A stretch of 64,000 nt of DNA from Curtobacterium citreum. GTDB lineage: Bacteria > Actinomycetota > Actinomycetes > Actinomycetales > Microbacteriaceae. Where the stretch lies: positions 1,736,001 through 1,800,000 of the forward strand of contig NZ_VFMQ01000001.1 of the NCBI RefSeq assembly GCF_006715175.1. The letters run 5' to 3'. The translations under genes and the position numbers were made by a program. Below, piece after piece: positions 1-8,576 of the stretch. Position 1 is the first letter of the stretch; each line of letters opens with the position of its first letter. The notes below the pieces were generated by a model that was not told where the DNA came from, did no database searches, and saw only the letters and a program-made list of their open reading frames with translations.

Positions 1-1
1 C

Positions 2-199
2 GCCCCGACCGTGAGCAACATCTCCGTCTCACTGAGCGGCGACGACGAGGCCCGGCTCACCGGCTACTGGGAGGGCCTGTCGGACGGTGCGACCGTCATC
101 GAGCCGCTGACGAAGGCCCCGTGGGGCGACACCTTCGGGATGCTCACCGACCGCTTCGGGGTCACCTGGCTCGTCAACATCAGCGGCGTCCCCGCCTGA
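2..199 (+). CDS. VOC (PhnB-like) fold protein, 3' end only
   Basis: The reading frame enters from the left edge and ends in TGA, giving about 65 C-terminal residues. The segment APWGDTFGMLTDRFGVTW is typical of the last beta-strands of PhnB-like members of the vicinal-oxygen-chelate superfamily, whose members often bind a metal or an antibiotic or methyl-transfer substrate. Nothing visible here identifies the substrate. The in-frame GTG at 11 is unlikely to be the true start because the domain would be truncated. A long perfect palindrome follows 28 nt after the stop and probably terminates transcription. Confidence 0.7.
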   Translation, partial: APTVSNISVSLSGDDEARLTGYWEGLSDGATVIEPLTKAPWGDTFGMLTDRFGVTWLVNISGVPA

Positions 200-227
200 C
201 GCGCGCCGGTCCGCAGGCGGCACGGCA

Positions 228-275
228 GACGGACGGGAGGCGCGGTGCCCGCTGGCACCGCGCCTCCCGTCCGTC
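228..275. repeat. Long palindrome, family A (copy 1)
   Basis: GACGGACGGGAGGCGCGGTGCC is mirrored by its exact reverse complement after a 4-nt loop. The same arms recur after genes at 29728, 36391 and 63905. It lies just after a stop codon and would form a very stable hairpin, so it may act as a transcription terminator even though no T-tract follows. Confidence 0.85.
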
Positions 276-292
276 GTCCAGTACCGACCGCC

Positions 293-360
293 GGTCAGTG
301 CTGGCCCTTGATCAGTGCTGTCCGTCGATCAGTCCTGCCCGTCGATCAGTGCTGCCCGTT
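293..360. repeat. Tandem repeat, four 17-bp units
   Basis: The four units (293-309, 310-326, 327-343, 344-360) are variants of GATCAGTGCTGCCCGTC. The last unit overlaps the stop codon and the final codons (Asn-Gly-Gln-His-stop, read on the minus strand) of the small gene at 346-486, so the array looks like repeated duplication of that gene's 3' end. Confidence 0.85.
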
Positions 361-486
361 GATCTGGCCGAGCCAGCGACCGAAGGTCGTCTGCGGCTCG
401 TCGTGCAGCACGCGCAGCGTGGTGGTGGTCGGGTTCCAGCGGCGCTCGGTGTCGACGCCGTTCCCCTTGTGGAGGTCGAGGGTCAT
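346..486 (-). CDS. Small hypothetical protein (46 aa)
   Basis: This 46-residue protein was not recognised. It begins with ATG preceded by a clear ribosome-binding site (AAGGAG, about 7 nt upstream on the minus strand), which supports translation despite the short length. The product is polar, with no membrane segment or signal peptide, and contains a Thr-rich stretch and the C-terminus FGRWLGQINGQH. It lies 61 nt downstream of the SDR gene and may be the last gene of that operon. The stop codon sits in a 17-bp tandem repeat. Confidence 0.6.
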   Translation of the reverse strand: MTLDLHKGNGVDTERRWNPTTTTLRVLHDEPQTTFGRWLGQINGQH

Positions 487-547
487 GATGTGCTCCTTCG
501 CATGTCGGTGGGTGGTTCGACGCCGGAGGGGGCTCCGGCATTCCCGG

Positions 548-1453
548 TCAGGGGGTGACCATGCCGCCGTTGACGTTGAGGGTCTCGCCGACGACGTAGC
601 TCGACTCCTGCGAGGCGAGGAACACGTAGGCGGGGGCGAGCTCGGCAGGCTGCGCGGCGCGGCCCATCGGTGACTCGCTGCTGCCGAACTCGGGCAGCGA
701 CTCGGGGTCGACACCACCGCTCGGCTGCAGGACGGTCCAGGTGGGCCCCGGAGCGACGACGTTCACGCGGATCCCGCGCTCCACGAGGAGCTGCGAGAGC
801 CCCTTCGAGAAGTTGTTGATCGCGCCCTTCGACGCCGCGTAGTCGAGCCGGTCGGGCGCGGGCTTGTACGCCTCCATCGACGCGGTCGTCGTGATCGTCG
901 ACCCGGGCTCGAGGTGCGGCAGTGCGGCCTTGACGAGCCGGAACAACCCGAACACGTTGACGTCGAACGTCGCCTCGAACTGCTCGTCGGTGATGTCGAG
1001 CAGGTCCGGCTGCCAGCGCTGCTTGCCCGCGACGCTGACGACGGTGTCGATGCCGCCGAGCTCCGCGACCGCCCGCTCGACGAGCTGCCCGGCGTACGCC
1101 TTGTCCCGGAGGTCACCGGGCACCGTCACGGCACGACGACCGGCCGCCTCGACCTGCTCGACCACGTGGTCGGCGTCCGACTGCTCCTCGGGCAGGTATG
1201 CCAGGACGACGTCGGCGCCCTCGCGGGCGAAGGCGATCGCGACGGCCGCGCCGATGCCGGAGTCGCCGCCGGTGATCACCGCACGGCGACCCTCCAGGCG
1301 TCCAGTGCCCCGGTAGGAGTCCTCACCGAGGTCCGGCACGGGCGTCATCGCGGACTGCAGGCCCGGCTCGTCCTGGGTCTGCGGCTCCGGAGAGACGTCC
1401 GGGTAGCGCGTCCGCGGGTCGCCGAACGCGTACTGGTCGATCGGCCCGGTCAC
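548..1453 (-). CDS. SDR family oxidoreductase (YhdF/general-stress type)
   Basis: This 301-aa NAD(P)-dependent short-chain dehydrogenase has an N-terminal extension of about 50 residues before the Rossmann glycine motif TGGDSGIG, followed by NVFG in the central region, the active-site YAASK and the C-terminal VNGG. The long N-terminus ending in GRLEGRRAVITGG is typical of the stress-related subgroup that includes B. subtilis YhdF and general stress protein 39. The GTG start overlaps the stop of the upstream alcohol dehydrogenase by 4 bp (GTGA), so the two are almost certainly co-translated. The substrate cannot be told from sequence. A shorter start is possible but would lose the operon coupling. 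Confidence 0.9.
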   Translation of the reverse strand: MTGPIDQYAFGDPRTRYPDVSPEPQTQDEPGLQSAMTPVPDLGEDSYRGTGRLEGRRAVITGGDSGIGAAVAIAFAREGADVVLAYLPEEQSDADHVVEQVEAAGRRAVTVPGDLRDKAYAGQLVERAVAELGGIDTVVSVAGKQRWQPDLLDITDEQFEATFDVNVFGLFRLVKAALPHLEPGSTITTTASMEAYKPAPDRLDYAASKGAINNFSKGLSQLLVERGIRVNVVAPGPTWTVLQPSGGVDPESLPEFGSSESPMGRAAQPAELAPAYVFLASQESSYVVGETLNVNGGMVTP

Positions 1454-2673
1454 TCCGCGACCTCCAGCTCGACCTTGACCCAGCCCGGCTCGCGACGGTC
1501 GAAGGCCTCGTACGCCTCGATCGCCGAACCGACCGGCTCGTGCTCGGTGATGAGCGCCGTCGGGTCGAACTGCCCCGACGCCACGAGGTCGATGAGCGGC
1601 GGCGTCACCGAGTGGTGGTCGCAGTTGCCCATCCGGATCATCAGGTTCTTGTTCATCGCCTGCCCGATCGGGTAGCGCTCCGCCGTCGGGCCGTACACGC
1701 CGATGATGCCGATCCGGCCGTACTTCGCGACCGAGGCCACGGCCCACTGCGCGACCTGCGACGGACCGTCGCCGGGCTTCCACTGCTCGAGGTCGCCGAA
1801 GCCGTCCGGGGACGCGTCCGGCGCGACCTGCTGGACCTCGGCGTCGAACTGCGCGGCCTGCTCGTCGGACACCGCCGCCGGGCCGCGCTTCGGGCGCTCG
1901 GCGTCGACCCCGACGGCGTCGATCACGGCGTCCGCGCCGATGCCGTTGGTCAGGTCCATGATCGCCTGCACGGGGTCCTCGCGGTTGTAGTCGACCACTT
2001 CGCAGTGCTGCGCCAGGGCGGCCGCGAGCCGGGTCTCGTCCCCGTCGACGACGATCACGCGACCGGCGCCGAGCTTGTACGCCGACGCCGCGGCGAACTG
2101 CCCGACGATGCCGGCGCCGAAGACCACGACGACGTCCCCGCGGGTGACCCCGGCGAGCTCGGCGCCGAACCAGCCGGTCGGGAAGATGTCCGACAGCAGG
2201 ATGGCCTGCTCGTCGCTGACGTTCTCGGGCAGCGGGTGCATGGTGTTCCGCGCGTACGGGACCCGGACGAACTCGGCCTGCAGACCGTTCACCGGGCCGG
2301 TCGACTGCGGGCCGCCGAAGAAGCTCGTGCCGGCCTGCGGACCGTTCGGGTTCGCGACGTCGCACTGGGCGGTCTTGCCCATCCGGCAGTACCGGCAGGC
2401 GCCGCAGGAGATCGTCGAGTTGATCACGACGCGGTCACCGGGGCTGAAGCCGCGCACCGCGTCGCCGACCTCGGTGACGACGCCGACGGCCTCGTGGCCG
2501 AGGATCGTGCCCTCCTCCATCGGGGCCATGGTCCCGCGGACGAAGTGCAGGTCCGTGCCGCAGATCGCACTCCGGGTGATCCGGACGATCGCGTCCTCCG
2601 GGTGCTGGATGGTGGGCTCGGGGACGTCGTCGAGTCGGATGTCGCCGATCCCGTGCCAGACCACTGCGCGCAT
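1450..2673 (-). CDS. Zinc-dependent alcohol dehydrogenase (formaldehyde-dehydrogenase-like)
   Basis: This 407-aa medium-chain dehydrogenase has catalytic-zinc ligands in ICGTDLH and GHEAVG, structural-zinc cysteines in CGACRYCRMGKTAQC, and a cofactor-binding GAGIVGQFAA. The extra length after the Rossmann core (VDAERPKRGP region) resembles glutathione-independent formaldehyde dehydrogenases and the FdhA-like group. It probably oxidises an alcohol or aldehyde in the cytosol with NAD. The ATG start has GAAGGAAG upstream. The next gene, an SDR, overlaps its stop by 4 bp, which suggests consecutive or shared redox steps. Exact substrate unknown. Confidence 0.9.
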   Translation of the reverse strand: MRAVVWHGIGDIRLDDVPEPTIQHPEDAIVRITRSAICGTDLHFVRGTMAPMEEGTILGHEAVGVVTEVGDAVRGFSPGDRVVINSTISCGACRYCRMGKTAQCDVANPNGPQAGTSFFGGPQSTGPVNGLQAEFVRVPYARNTMHPLPENVSDEQAILLSDIFPTGWFGAELAGVTRGDVVVVFGAGIVGQFAAASAYKLGAGRVIVVDGDETRLAAALAQHCEVVDYNREDPVQAIMDLTNGIGADAVIDAVGVDAERPKRGPAAVSDEQAAQFDAEVQQVAPDASPDGFGDLEQWKPGDGPSQVAQWAVASVAKYGRIGIIGVYGPTAERYPIGQAMNKNLMIRMGNCDHHSVTPPLIDLVASGQFDPTALITEHEPVGSAIEAYEAFDRREPGWVKVELEVAE

Positions 2674-2824
2674 GCTGCTCTCGCTTCCTTCTCGGTGATG
2701 GGTTCGGGGGACACACAACCCGTTCGGCCCTGGAAGCACCTGCAGCGGCGTCCGATGTGCGCACCGGATCGGGGGACAACCGCTCCTGCGTCGTCGCCCA
2801 GGCGGCGCGGGTTGCGTGACGGCC

Positions 2825-3166
2825 ATGAGCGATGACCAGCACGACGAGCAGCAGACAAGGGACGACTTCGCCGACGCCGTCAACATGACCGCGTCGGAGC
2901 TGAAGCGGTGGCTCGACTCCGACGAGTCGAAGGAGGTCGGCCAGAAGCCCGCGAGCGGCGGCGAGTCGACTGGGCACGAGAGCGGCCGGCACATCGTCCG
3001 GATCCTCGAGAAGAAGCAGGCCGACTACACCGACGACGACTACGCCCACATGCGGAAGGTCGTCGGGTACGTCGCCCGACACGGCAAGCAGGAGCCGAAG
3101 GGCGACACGCACGACTCGAAGTGGCGGTACTCGCTCATGAACTGGGGCCACGACCCCGAGAAGTGA
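2825..3166 (+). CDS. DUF3140 family protein
   Basis: This 113-residue soluble protein matches the DUF3140 family from memory: the family signatures MTASELKRWL, YAHMRKVVGYV and KWRYSLMNWGHDP are all present. Members are widespread in actinobacteria, have no established function, and are sometimes found near DNA-related genes. The ATG at 2825 is preferred over the GTG three codons upstream because the family starts near this point. It is divergent from the alcohol dehydrogenase operon and 23 bp before the next small gene. Confidence 0.85.
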   Translation: MSDDQHDEQQTRDDFADAVNMTASELKRWLDSDESKEVGQKPASGGESTGHESGRHIVRILEKKQADYTDDDYAHMRKVVGYVARHGKQEPKGDTHDSKWRYSLMNWGHDPEK

Positions 3167-3189
3167 CCGGACTGGGGCAGGATGGAGGC

Positions 3190-3399
3190 GTGAGCGACTC
3201 CGGCATGCCCCGTTTCCGCCGCATCTGGTCGACCATCCAGGTGGGCGTGCTCGCCGCCGCGGTCGTCTTCTGCGTCGTCATGCTCGTGATCGGCCAGGGC
3301 AAGCTCGACCGCGTCTACGCAGTCGCCGCCGTGTTCTTCGGCCTGGCCCTCGCGGGCCACAGCACCTATCTCTGGTTGCTGGCGCGCCAGCGTCGCTGA
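3190..3399 (+). CDS. Small two-helix membrane protein
   Basis: This 69-residue protein starts at GTG, with AGGATGGAGG just upstream acting either as a ribosome site or as part of a -10 box. Two hydrophobic helices (about residues 13-33 and 42-62) are separated by a short charged loop, and the C-terminus is basic. No family was recognised. It is probably an inner-membrane protein transcribed with the DUF3140 gene 23 bp upstream. Confidence 0.7.
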   Translation: MSDSGMPRFRRIWSTIQVGVLAAAVVFCVVMLVIGQGKLDRVYAVAAVFFGLALAGHSTYLWLLARQRR

Positions 3400-3460
3400 C
3401 GCGACCACCCACCGGACACCAGGAAGGTGGCGGCGCCCGCCACGGGCCTGCTGTCCGGCG

Positions 3461-4354
3461 TCAGCCCAGCTGCCAGACGCGCACCCAGTCGACCAGCATC
3501 TGCTGCGGGAACCGCGTGGTCGCGTCCGGCGACCCGGGCCAGGTGCCACCGACGGCGACGTTGAGCACGACGAAGAACGGCTTGTCGAAGACCCACGGGT
3601 TCGTGCCCACGGCGGCCCGGGTGACGGTGCCGCGTTCGACGCCGTCCACCAGCCAGGTGATCGAGTCGGGGCGCCAGTCGACGCCGAAGACGTGGAAGTC
3701 GTCGGCGAAGGCGGCGCCGGTCGGGTTCGTGCACGCGGCGGACAGGCCGTTCGCGCCCGAGTACCCCGGGCCGTGCACCGTGGCGTGCACGATCGTCGGC
3801 TCGTACCCGACGTTCTCCATGACGTCGATCTCGCCGCACGCGGGCCAGCCGACCTGGCCGATGTCGGCCCCGAGCATCCAGAACGCGGGCCAGATGCCCT
3901 GCCCGCGGGGGATCTTGATGCGCGCCTCGACGCGGCCGTACTGCGCGGTGAAGGTGCCCTCGGTCTTCAGCCGGGCCGAGGTGAAGGTGCCGTCGGGCTC
4001 GCGGATCGCGGTGATCGCGAGCTGCCCGGAGCCGTTCAGGGCGCTGTTCCGGCGGGAATCGGTGTAGGTCTCGAGCTCCTGGTTGCCCCACCCGCCGGCG
4101 CCGGTGTCGAAGCGCCAGATGGCAGGGTTCGGGGCGCTGCCGGCGGGGCCGTCGAACTCGTCGGCGGCGAGCAGCTCGGTCGGGGTGGTCGTGCTCGTGG
4201 TGGCCGCGGTGCGGGTGGCTGCGTCGGCAGCGTCCGGTGCGGCGAGGGCTGCGGTCGCCGCGGCTGCGGTGGCGGCGGTCCCGGTCAGGCCGAGGGTGAG
4301 GAAGCGGCGCCGGTCGAGCGCGCGCGCAGCAGCGGGGGTCTGGTGCTGGGGCAT
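3461..4354 (-). CDS. Secreted GH16 family endo-beta-glucanase (laminarinase-like)
   Basis: This 297-aa protein starts with a twin-arginine signal (RRRFLTLG followed by an Ala-rich hydrophobic stretch to about residue 47), so it is exported folded by the Tat route. The mature part is a single GH16 beta-jelly-roll with the catalytic signature GEIDVMEN: Glu175 nucleophile, Asp177 helper, Glu180 acid/base. The retained Met in ExDxxE and flanking sequences such as WPAFWML are usual for beta-1,3- or mixed-linkage glucanases. It likely attacks plant or fungal glucans outside the cell. It is monocistronic, with no carbohydrate-binding module. Confidence 0.92.
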   Translation of the reverse strand: MPQHQTPAAARALDRRRFLTLGLTGTAATAAAATAALAAPDAADAATRTAATTSTTTPTELLAADEFDGPAGSAPNPAIWRFDTGAGGWGNQELETYTDSRRNSALNGSGQLAITAIREPDGTFTSARLKTEGTFTAQYGRVEARIKIPRGQGIWPAFWMLGADIGQVGWPACGEIDVMENVGYEPTIVHATVHGPGYSGANGLSAACTNPTGAAFADDFHVFGVDWRPDSITWLVDGVERGTVTRAAVGTNPWVFDKPFFVVLNVAVGGTWPGSPDATTRFPQQMLVDWVRVWQLG

Positions 4355-4523
4355 CGCGGGGTCCCTGGGGTTCGGGCGGATCGGGTCGCTGGATCATCGC
4401 CCGGACGCGGACGGTACACCAGTCCGCACTTCGACGGACCCTCCTGCGGGGGACGGCCCGCCGCGTGCGCGTGTGGGCGCGTGGCGGCCGGCGGTGCTGT
4501 GTCCTGCGCTGCCGTGCTCGCGG
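4355..4523. other. Intergenic region between GH16 and PP2C genes
   Basis: This 169-bp gap separates two minus-strand genes. On the minus strand TACCGT (about 58 nt before the GH16 start) is a possible -10 element for the glucanase. No other gene or strong repeat was seen. Confidence 0.4.
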
Positions 4524-5831
4524 TCAGGGGCGGTACGCGACGCAGAGGACGGTGACGTCGTCCGGGTGGTCGCCCGACGCGGCGAGTTCCGCGATCCCGT
4601 CGACGATCTCCTGTGCGTGCGAGCGCGAGGCCACCCAGGTCTCGAACCGGTCGAGCGCGTCGAGGTCGCCGCCGAACAGGTCGAGCACGCCGTCGCTCAC
4701 CGCCACCACCACGTCGCCGGGGTCGAGGGACGTCGTGTCGGCGGTCCACATCGTGCCCACGCCGATCGGCAGGTGCCCGGCGCGCAGCGGGTGCACGGAG
4801 CCGCCCGCCCGACGCAGGACGGTCAGTCCGTGACCGGCGTCGACCCAGCGCGCGTGCCCGTCCCGGTCGACCCGGATGTGGAAGCAGGTCGTGAACTGGC
4901 CGCTCGTCAGGTCCGAGCCGCCGGTCGCGAGCCCGGAGGCCGCTCGGCGGACGGCGACCGCGGGGTCCGTCTCGTCGACGGTGCTCCGGATCAGGGACCG
5001 CACGGCGGCGGCGATCATCCCGGCACCGACGCCCTTGCCCATCACGTCGCCGAGGGTGAACGCGGCGCCCTCTCCCGTGGGGAACCAGTCGTAGAAGTCA
5101 CCGCCGACCGTGCGGGACGGCAGGCAGACCCCGACCGCGCGCAGCTCGTCCGGCAGCCCGGCGGTGGTCGTCGGCAGCAGGGAACGCTGGACGAGTGCTG
5201 CTCGGTCGATCTCGCCCTCGGCCACCCGGCGCTTCCGCTGCACGGCGCTCAGTTGCAGGTCGGCACGGCGGGCGAGCTCGTTCGTCACCGCGGCGGCCGC
5301 GGCGTAGACGAGGAGCGCGACCACCAGCCGGACCAGCTCGCTCGGCTGCGGGGCCTCGGGGTCCAGGACGTAGGGCAGGAGCAGCGTCGCGGCGGTGCCG
5401 AGCAGTGGGTAGACCACGTGTCGGCGTCCGGGGTTCGTCGCCATCCAGATCACCGGCAGGACGACGATCGCCAGGAACACCGACCGCGCCTCGCCGGTGC
5501 CGTAGCGGAGCAGGCCGACGGCCAGGAAGTCGAGGGCCGGGAGCACGAGCTCCACCCGGGTCACGGCCGGCCAGCGGGCCATCAGCCCACCGCCGAGCAG
5601 CCCGACGAGGACCAGCCCGACGGCGGCCCACATCAGCGGTGCGTCGGTGACCTCGAGCCAGGGCGTCAGGACGCTCGCGACCGCGGCCCCCACGACGAGG
5701 ACCGCGACGACGGTCTGCTTGACGAGGGGTTCCCACGAGGCCCGCACGCCGGTCAGCACGATCGGTCCGGTGTCGTCACGGACGGATGTCGTCCACGACG
5801 TCACGCCGTTCCGGTCGGTGGTGCTCGTCAC
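4524..5831 (-). CDS. Membrane-anchored PP2C-type (SpoIIE) serine phosphatase
   Basis: This 435-aa protein has an N-terminal membrane domain of about six helices (residues 37 to 180), a basic linker, and a C-terminal SpoIIE/RsbU-type PP2C phosphatase domain. The metal-binding motifs GGDFYDW, GDVMGKG, SDGVLDL and DDVTVL are present. Family members dephosphorylate STAS-type anti-anti-sigma factors to switch on stress sigma factors, with the membrane part sensing a signal. A STAS protein and an HATPase kinase lie 26 kb away (31112-31860) and are possible partners. The GTG start has no strong ribosome-binding site. Confidence 0.9.
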   Translation of the reverse strand: MTSTTDRNGVTSWTTSVRDDTGPIVLTGVRASWEPLVKQTVVAVLVVGAAVASVLTPWLEVTDAPLMWAAVGLVLVGLLGGGLMARWPAVTRVELVLPALDFLAVGLLRYGTGEARSVFLAIVVLPVIWMATNPGRRHVVYPLLGTAATLLLPYVLDPEAPQPSELVRLVVALLVYAAAAAVTNELARRADLQLSAVQRKRRVAEGEIDRAALVQRSLLPTTTAGLPDELRAVGVCLPSRTVGGDFYDWFPTGEGAAFTLGDVMGKGVGAGMIAAAVRSLIRSTVDETDPAVAVRRAASGLATGGSDLTSGQFTTCFHIRVDRDGHARWVDAGHGLTVLRRAGGSVHPLRAGHLPIGVGTMWTADTTSLDPGDVVVAVSDGVLDLFGGDLDALDRFETWVASRSHAQEIVDGIAELAASGDHPDDVTVLCVAYRP

Positions 5832-5958
5832 CCGCCCGAGTCAACCGGTTCGAGCATCACTCGGCAACTCCTGGTGCCGGGGTGTCGTGCAGGTCGGACT
5901 GGTAGGGCGACCGTCCCGTCCGCTGCGCCGCCCACGTCGTCCGGGGCATGGTGCGCCG

Positions 5959-6222
5959 TCAGACGCCGAGACGGAGCAGCAGCGGCCCGAGCAACCCGAC
6001 GACCCAGACCAGGACCATCGCCAGGGCCGCGAACGCGACGAACCGACGACGGCGTCGGAGCTTCGGGCTGCGGTCCTCGCCCCACATCTGCGCGCGCACG
6101 AGGGTCCGGTTGGCCTGGTCGACGACCTTGCGGACCTCGGGGTCGTCGAGCGGCAGCGACCCGGAGCGGGCGTGCTCGGCGATCGCGGTCGCTTCCTCGA
6201 CGGTCAGGTCGTCACGGGGCAT
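5959..6222 (-). CDS. Small single-pass membrane protein
   Basis: This 87-residue protein has an N-terminal acidic helical region, a strongly basic patch (KLRRRRR at about residue 54-60), and one C-terminal transmembrane helix followed by LLLRLGV. The basic patch before the helix predicts a cytoplasmic N-terminus. No family recognised. It is separated from the phosphatase gene by 127 bp and divergent from the SDR gene at 6348. Confidence 0.7.
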   Translation of the reverse strand: MPRDDLTVEEATAIAEHARSGSLPLDDPEVRKVVDQANRTLVRAQMWGEDRSPKLRRRRRFVAFAALAMVLVWVVGLLGPLLLRLGV

Positions 6223-6334
6223 GCGCCCATCGTGGCACCTCCCTCCGACGTGCGGAAGCGTGGTGCCGCCGTCCGACCGGTGTCCGTGTGCTCGCAGACC
6301 GCGACGCCTGGGGGACGGTGGAGCGGTGACCGGG

Positions 6335-6347
6335 TACGACCAGGGTC
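6335..6347 (+). promoter_or_regulatory. Possible leaderless -10 box (TACGAC) for the SDR gene
   Basis: TACGAC is followed by a 7-nt spacer directly to the ATG at 6348. It fits the TANNNT pattern seen before many genes in this window except at its last base, so it is a weak member. Confidence 0.35.
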
Positions 6348-7304
6348 ATGGCACACAGGTTCCGCGGGAAGATCGTCGTCGTCACGGGTGCATCGAGCGG
6401 CATCGGGAGGGCCGCCGCCCACGAGTTCGCCCGGCAGGGCGCGACCCTCGTGCTCGCCGCCCGGGGCCGGCAGAGCCTGGAGGACGCGGCGCAGGAGTGC
6501 CGGGACCTCGGCGCCGAGGCCGTCGCCATCCCCACCGACGTCGCCGAGGAGCACCAGGTCGCCGACCTCGTCGCGACCACGACCGCACGGTACGGCCGGA
6601 TCGACGTCTTCGTCGGCAACGCGGCGCTGTTCGTCTACGGCCTGTTCGAGCAGACGCCCACCGAGGCCTTCAAGCGCGTCGTCGACACGAACCTGCACGG
6701 GCACGTCCACGCCGTGAAGGCCCTGCTCCCGCACTGGCAGCAGCGGGGCGAGGGCACCTACGTCCTCGTCGGGTCGATCCAGTCGCTCCTGTCCGCGCCG
6801 TACCAGTCGGCGTACGTCACGAGCAAGCACGCGGCCCTCGGCCTGATGGACGTGCTCGCCGACGAGCACCAGGGCACGCGGATCCGTTTCGGCGCCGTGC
6901 TGCCCTCGACGATCGACACCCCGATCTACCAGAACGGCGCGAACTACACCGGCAAGGCCTCGCACCCGCTGCCGCCGACCGTCTCCGTGCAGCGCGCTGC
7001 GAAGGCCGTCGTCGCCCAGGCCCTGCACCCGAAGCGGAACCGGTACGTCGGGCGTCTGCAGGCCGCGCTCGTGCCCGCCGAGTTCGTCGTGCCGGGCCTG
7101 TTCCACCGCATCACCCGGCCCGCAGTCGAGGTCTTCGCCCTCCGCGGCCGCCAGGACCCCACCGACGGCAACCTCTACGCCCCGGCGGACCACGCGAACG
7201 CCACCGACGGCGGGTGGGTCGCGAAGCGCCGCCGGGTCACGCGCCCGCTGCTCTGGGTAGGCGTCGTCGCGGTCGTCGGCACGGTGCTGCTCCGCCGCCG
7301 CTGA
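6348..7304 (+). CDS. SDR family oxidoreductase with C-terminal membrane anchor
   Basis: This 318-aa classical short-chain dehydrogenase carries TGASSGIG for NAD(P) binding, the NAA motif and the catalytic YVTSK. The last 20 residues form a hydrophobic helix (LLWVGVVAVVGTVLL) ending in RRR, a likely C-terminal membrane tail. It is longer than a minimal SDR of about 250 aa because of the region after residue 230, which resembles the group annotated as 'SDR, short-chain dehydrogenase with DUF-like tail'. Substrate unknown; it may be a lipid-like molecule given the membrane tether. Confidence 0.88.
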   Translation: MAHRFRGKIVVVTGASSGIGRAAAHEFARQGATLVLAARGRQSLEDAAQECRDLGAEAVAIPTDVAEEHQVADLVATTTARYGRIDVFVGNAALFVYGLFEQTPTEAFKRVVDTNLHGHVHAVKALLPHWQQRGEGTYVLVGSIQSLLSAPYQSAYVTSKHAALGLMDVLADEHQGTRIRFGAVLPSTIDTPIYQNGANYTGKASHPLPPTVSVQRAAKAVVAQALHPKRNRYVGRLQAALVPAEFVVPGLFHRITRPAVEVFALRGRQDPTDGNLYAPADHANATDGGWVAKRRRVTRPLLWVGVVAVVGTVLLRRR

Positions 7305-7421
7305 GCCGGCCCCGCCCCGTCCGCTCGCTCGCGCAGTCCGCCCGCTCACCCGTCCCGTCCGCCTGCCCATCCGCGCGTACTTTGCCGATCCGCGCATGCG
7401 AAGCCGTTCCGCTCGTGGTGT

Positions 7422-7485
7422 GTCGTTCCTCCGGGCCTGCCATGCGCGGTCCCGCCTCTCATCGCGCGTGCGATGGGCAGGAACG
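7422..7485. repeat. Dispersed repeat C (copy 1)
   Basis: This segment begins GTCGTTCCTCC and ends GGGCAGGAACG, so its outer ends form an inverted repeat. A second copy is at 48890-48953 with the same ends, the shared core GGCCTGC...ATGCGCG and a similar length. Both copies lie in long intergenic gaps and both are followed within about 20 nt by a family A/B palindrome. Confidence 0.75.
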
Positions 7486-7504
7486 TCGCGTCGGCGGCAG
7501 AGCC

Positions 7505-7546
7505 GGACGGGAGGCACGGCACCAGCCCGCTCCGCGGCTCCCGTCC
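7505..7546. repeat. Degenerate family-A palindrome
   Basis: GGACGGGAGGCACGGCACC followed by GGCTCCCGTCC looks like a decayed copy of the palindrome found at 228, 29728, 36391 and 63905. The arms still pair over the outer 9-10 bp. The rest of the 7305-7727 gap shows no gene. Confidence 0.6.
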
Positions 7547-7715
7547 GGACCGTGGCCACCCTGGTACCCGTCGCCACCGTCGCGAGCGGGCCGTCCCGGC
7601 CGCCCGCGCCGCGAACGGGCCGTCTCGGTCACTCCTGTCGCGTCCGCACGACGTGTTCCGCCCGCTCGTGTTACCGCGCGCGTCCGGCCGCGTCCAGCCT
7701 CCTGCGTCGAGACCG

Positions 7716-7727
7716 TACGGTCGGAGC
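7716..7727 (+). promoter_or_regulatory. Leaderless promoter -10 (TACGGT) for DUF1684 gene
   Basis: TACGGT is followed by 6 nt and then the ATG at 7728, with no ribosome-binding site. This is the spacing expected if transcription begins at the start codon. Confidence 0.6.
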
Positions 7728-8546
7728 ATGAGCACGACGACCGGGACAGCCGCCAGCACCACCGCCGCCGATTGGGCCGAGTGGGCCGAGTGGCACGCCG
7801 CCCACGAAGCCGCTCGGGCGAGCGAGCACGGGTTCCTCGCGATCACGAGCCTGCGCTGGCTCACGCCCACGCCCGAGCGGTTCGACGACCTCCCCGGGGC
7901 GTGGTCGACGGACGAGGCCGGTCCCGTCGTCACCCTCGCGTCCGACGAGTCCCTCGAGGTCGACGGCGCGACCGTCACCGGGACCCACCGCTTCGGCAGG
8001 CTGCAGGACCGTCCCGAGCCCCGCGTCGTCTGGCACGTGGAGGGCCGCGACGTCGTCGTCGAGATCGCCCGGCGCGGCGGCAGCGACCTCCTCCGTCCGC
8101 GCGACCCGGCCACCCCGACGCGCACGGCGTACCGCGGGACGCCGACCTTCGCGCCGGACGAGCGCTTCGTCGTCGAGGCCCGCTTCGAGCCCTTCGACGT
8201 GCAGCGCGAGGTGACGGTCGGGTCCGTCGTCGACGGCCTGCAGCACGTGTTCGCCGCGCGTGGCACGCTGTCGTTCGACCTCGACGGACCGCGGACGCTC
8301 CTGGCGTTCAACGGGCACGGCGACGGGCTGCACGTGCTGTTCACCGACCGGACGAGCGGCACGACGACCGCTGCCACGCGGAGCCTCGACGTGCCAGCAC
8401 CCGGTGCGGACGGCCGCGTGCGGCTCGACTTCACCCGGGCGACGAACCTGCCGTGCGCCTACACCGCGCACGCGACCTGCCCGCTGCCCCCGCGGGAGAA
8501 CCGGCTCGACGTCGCGATCGAGGCGGGGGAGCGCCTGCCGGCCTGA
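7728..8546 (+). CDS. DUF1684 domain-containing protein
   Basis: This 272-aa soluble protein has the family's N-terminal segment HGFLAITSLRWL and the hallmark C-terminal block NLPCAYTAHATCPLPPRENR with a following AGERLPA. DUF1684 proteins are common in actinobacteria and other bacteria, but their biochemical role is not established. No signal peptide. The gene is flanked by a repeat-rich 420-bp gap upstream and a convergent histidine-phosphatase gene downstream. Confidence 0.85.
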   Translation: MSTTTGTAASTTAADWAEWAEWHAAHEAARASEHGFLAITSLRWLTPTPERFDDLPGAWSTDEAGPVVTLASDESLEVDGATVTGTHRFGRLQDRPEPRVVWHVEGRDVVVEIARRGGSDLLRPRDPATPTRTAYRGTPTFAPDERFVVEARFEPFDVQREVTVGSVVDGLQHVFAARGTLSFDLDGPRTLLAFNGHGDGLHVLFTDRTSGTTTAATRSLDVPAPGADGRVRLDFTRATNLPCAYTAHATCPLPPRENRLDVAIEAGERLPA

Positions 8547-8576
8547 CGACGAGCCGGGGTGCGCCGCATGCCCGGG

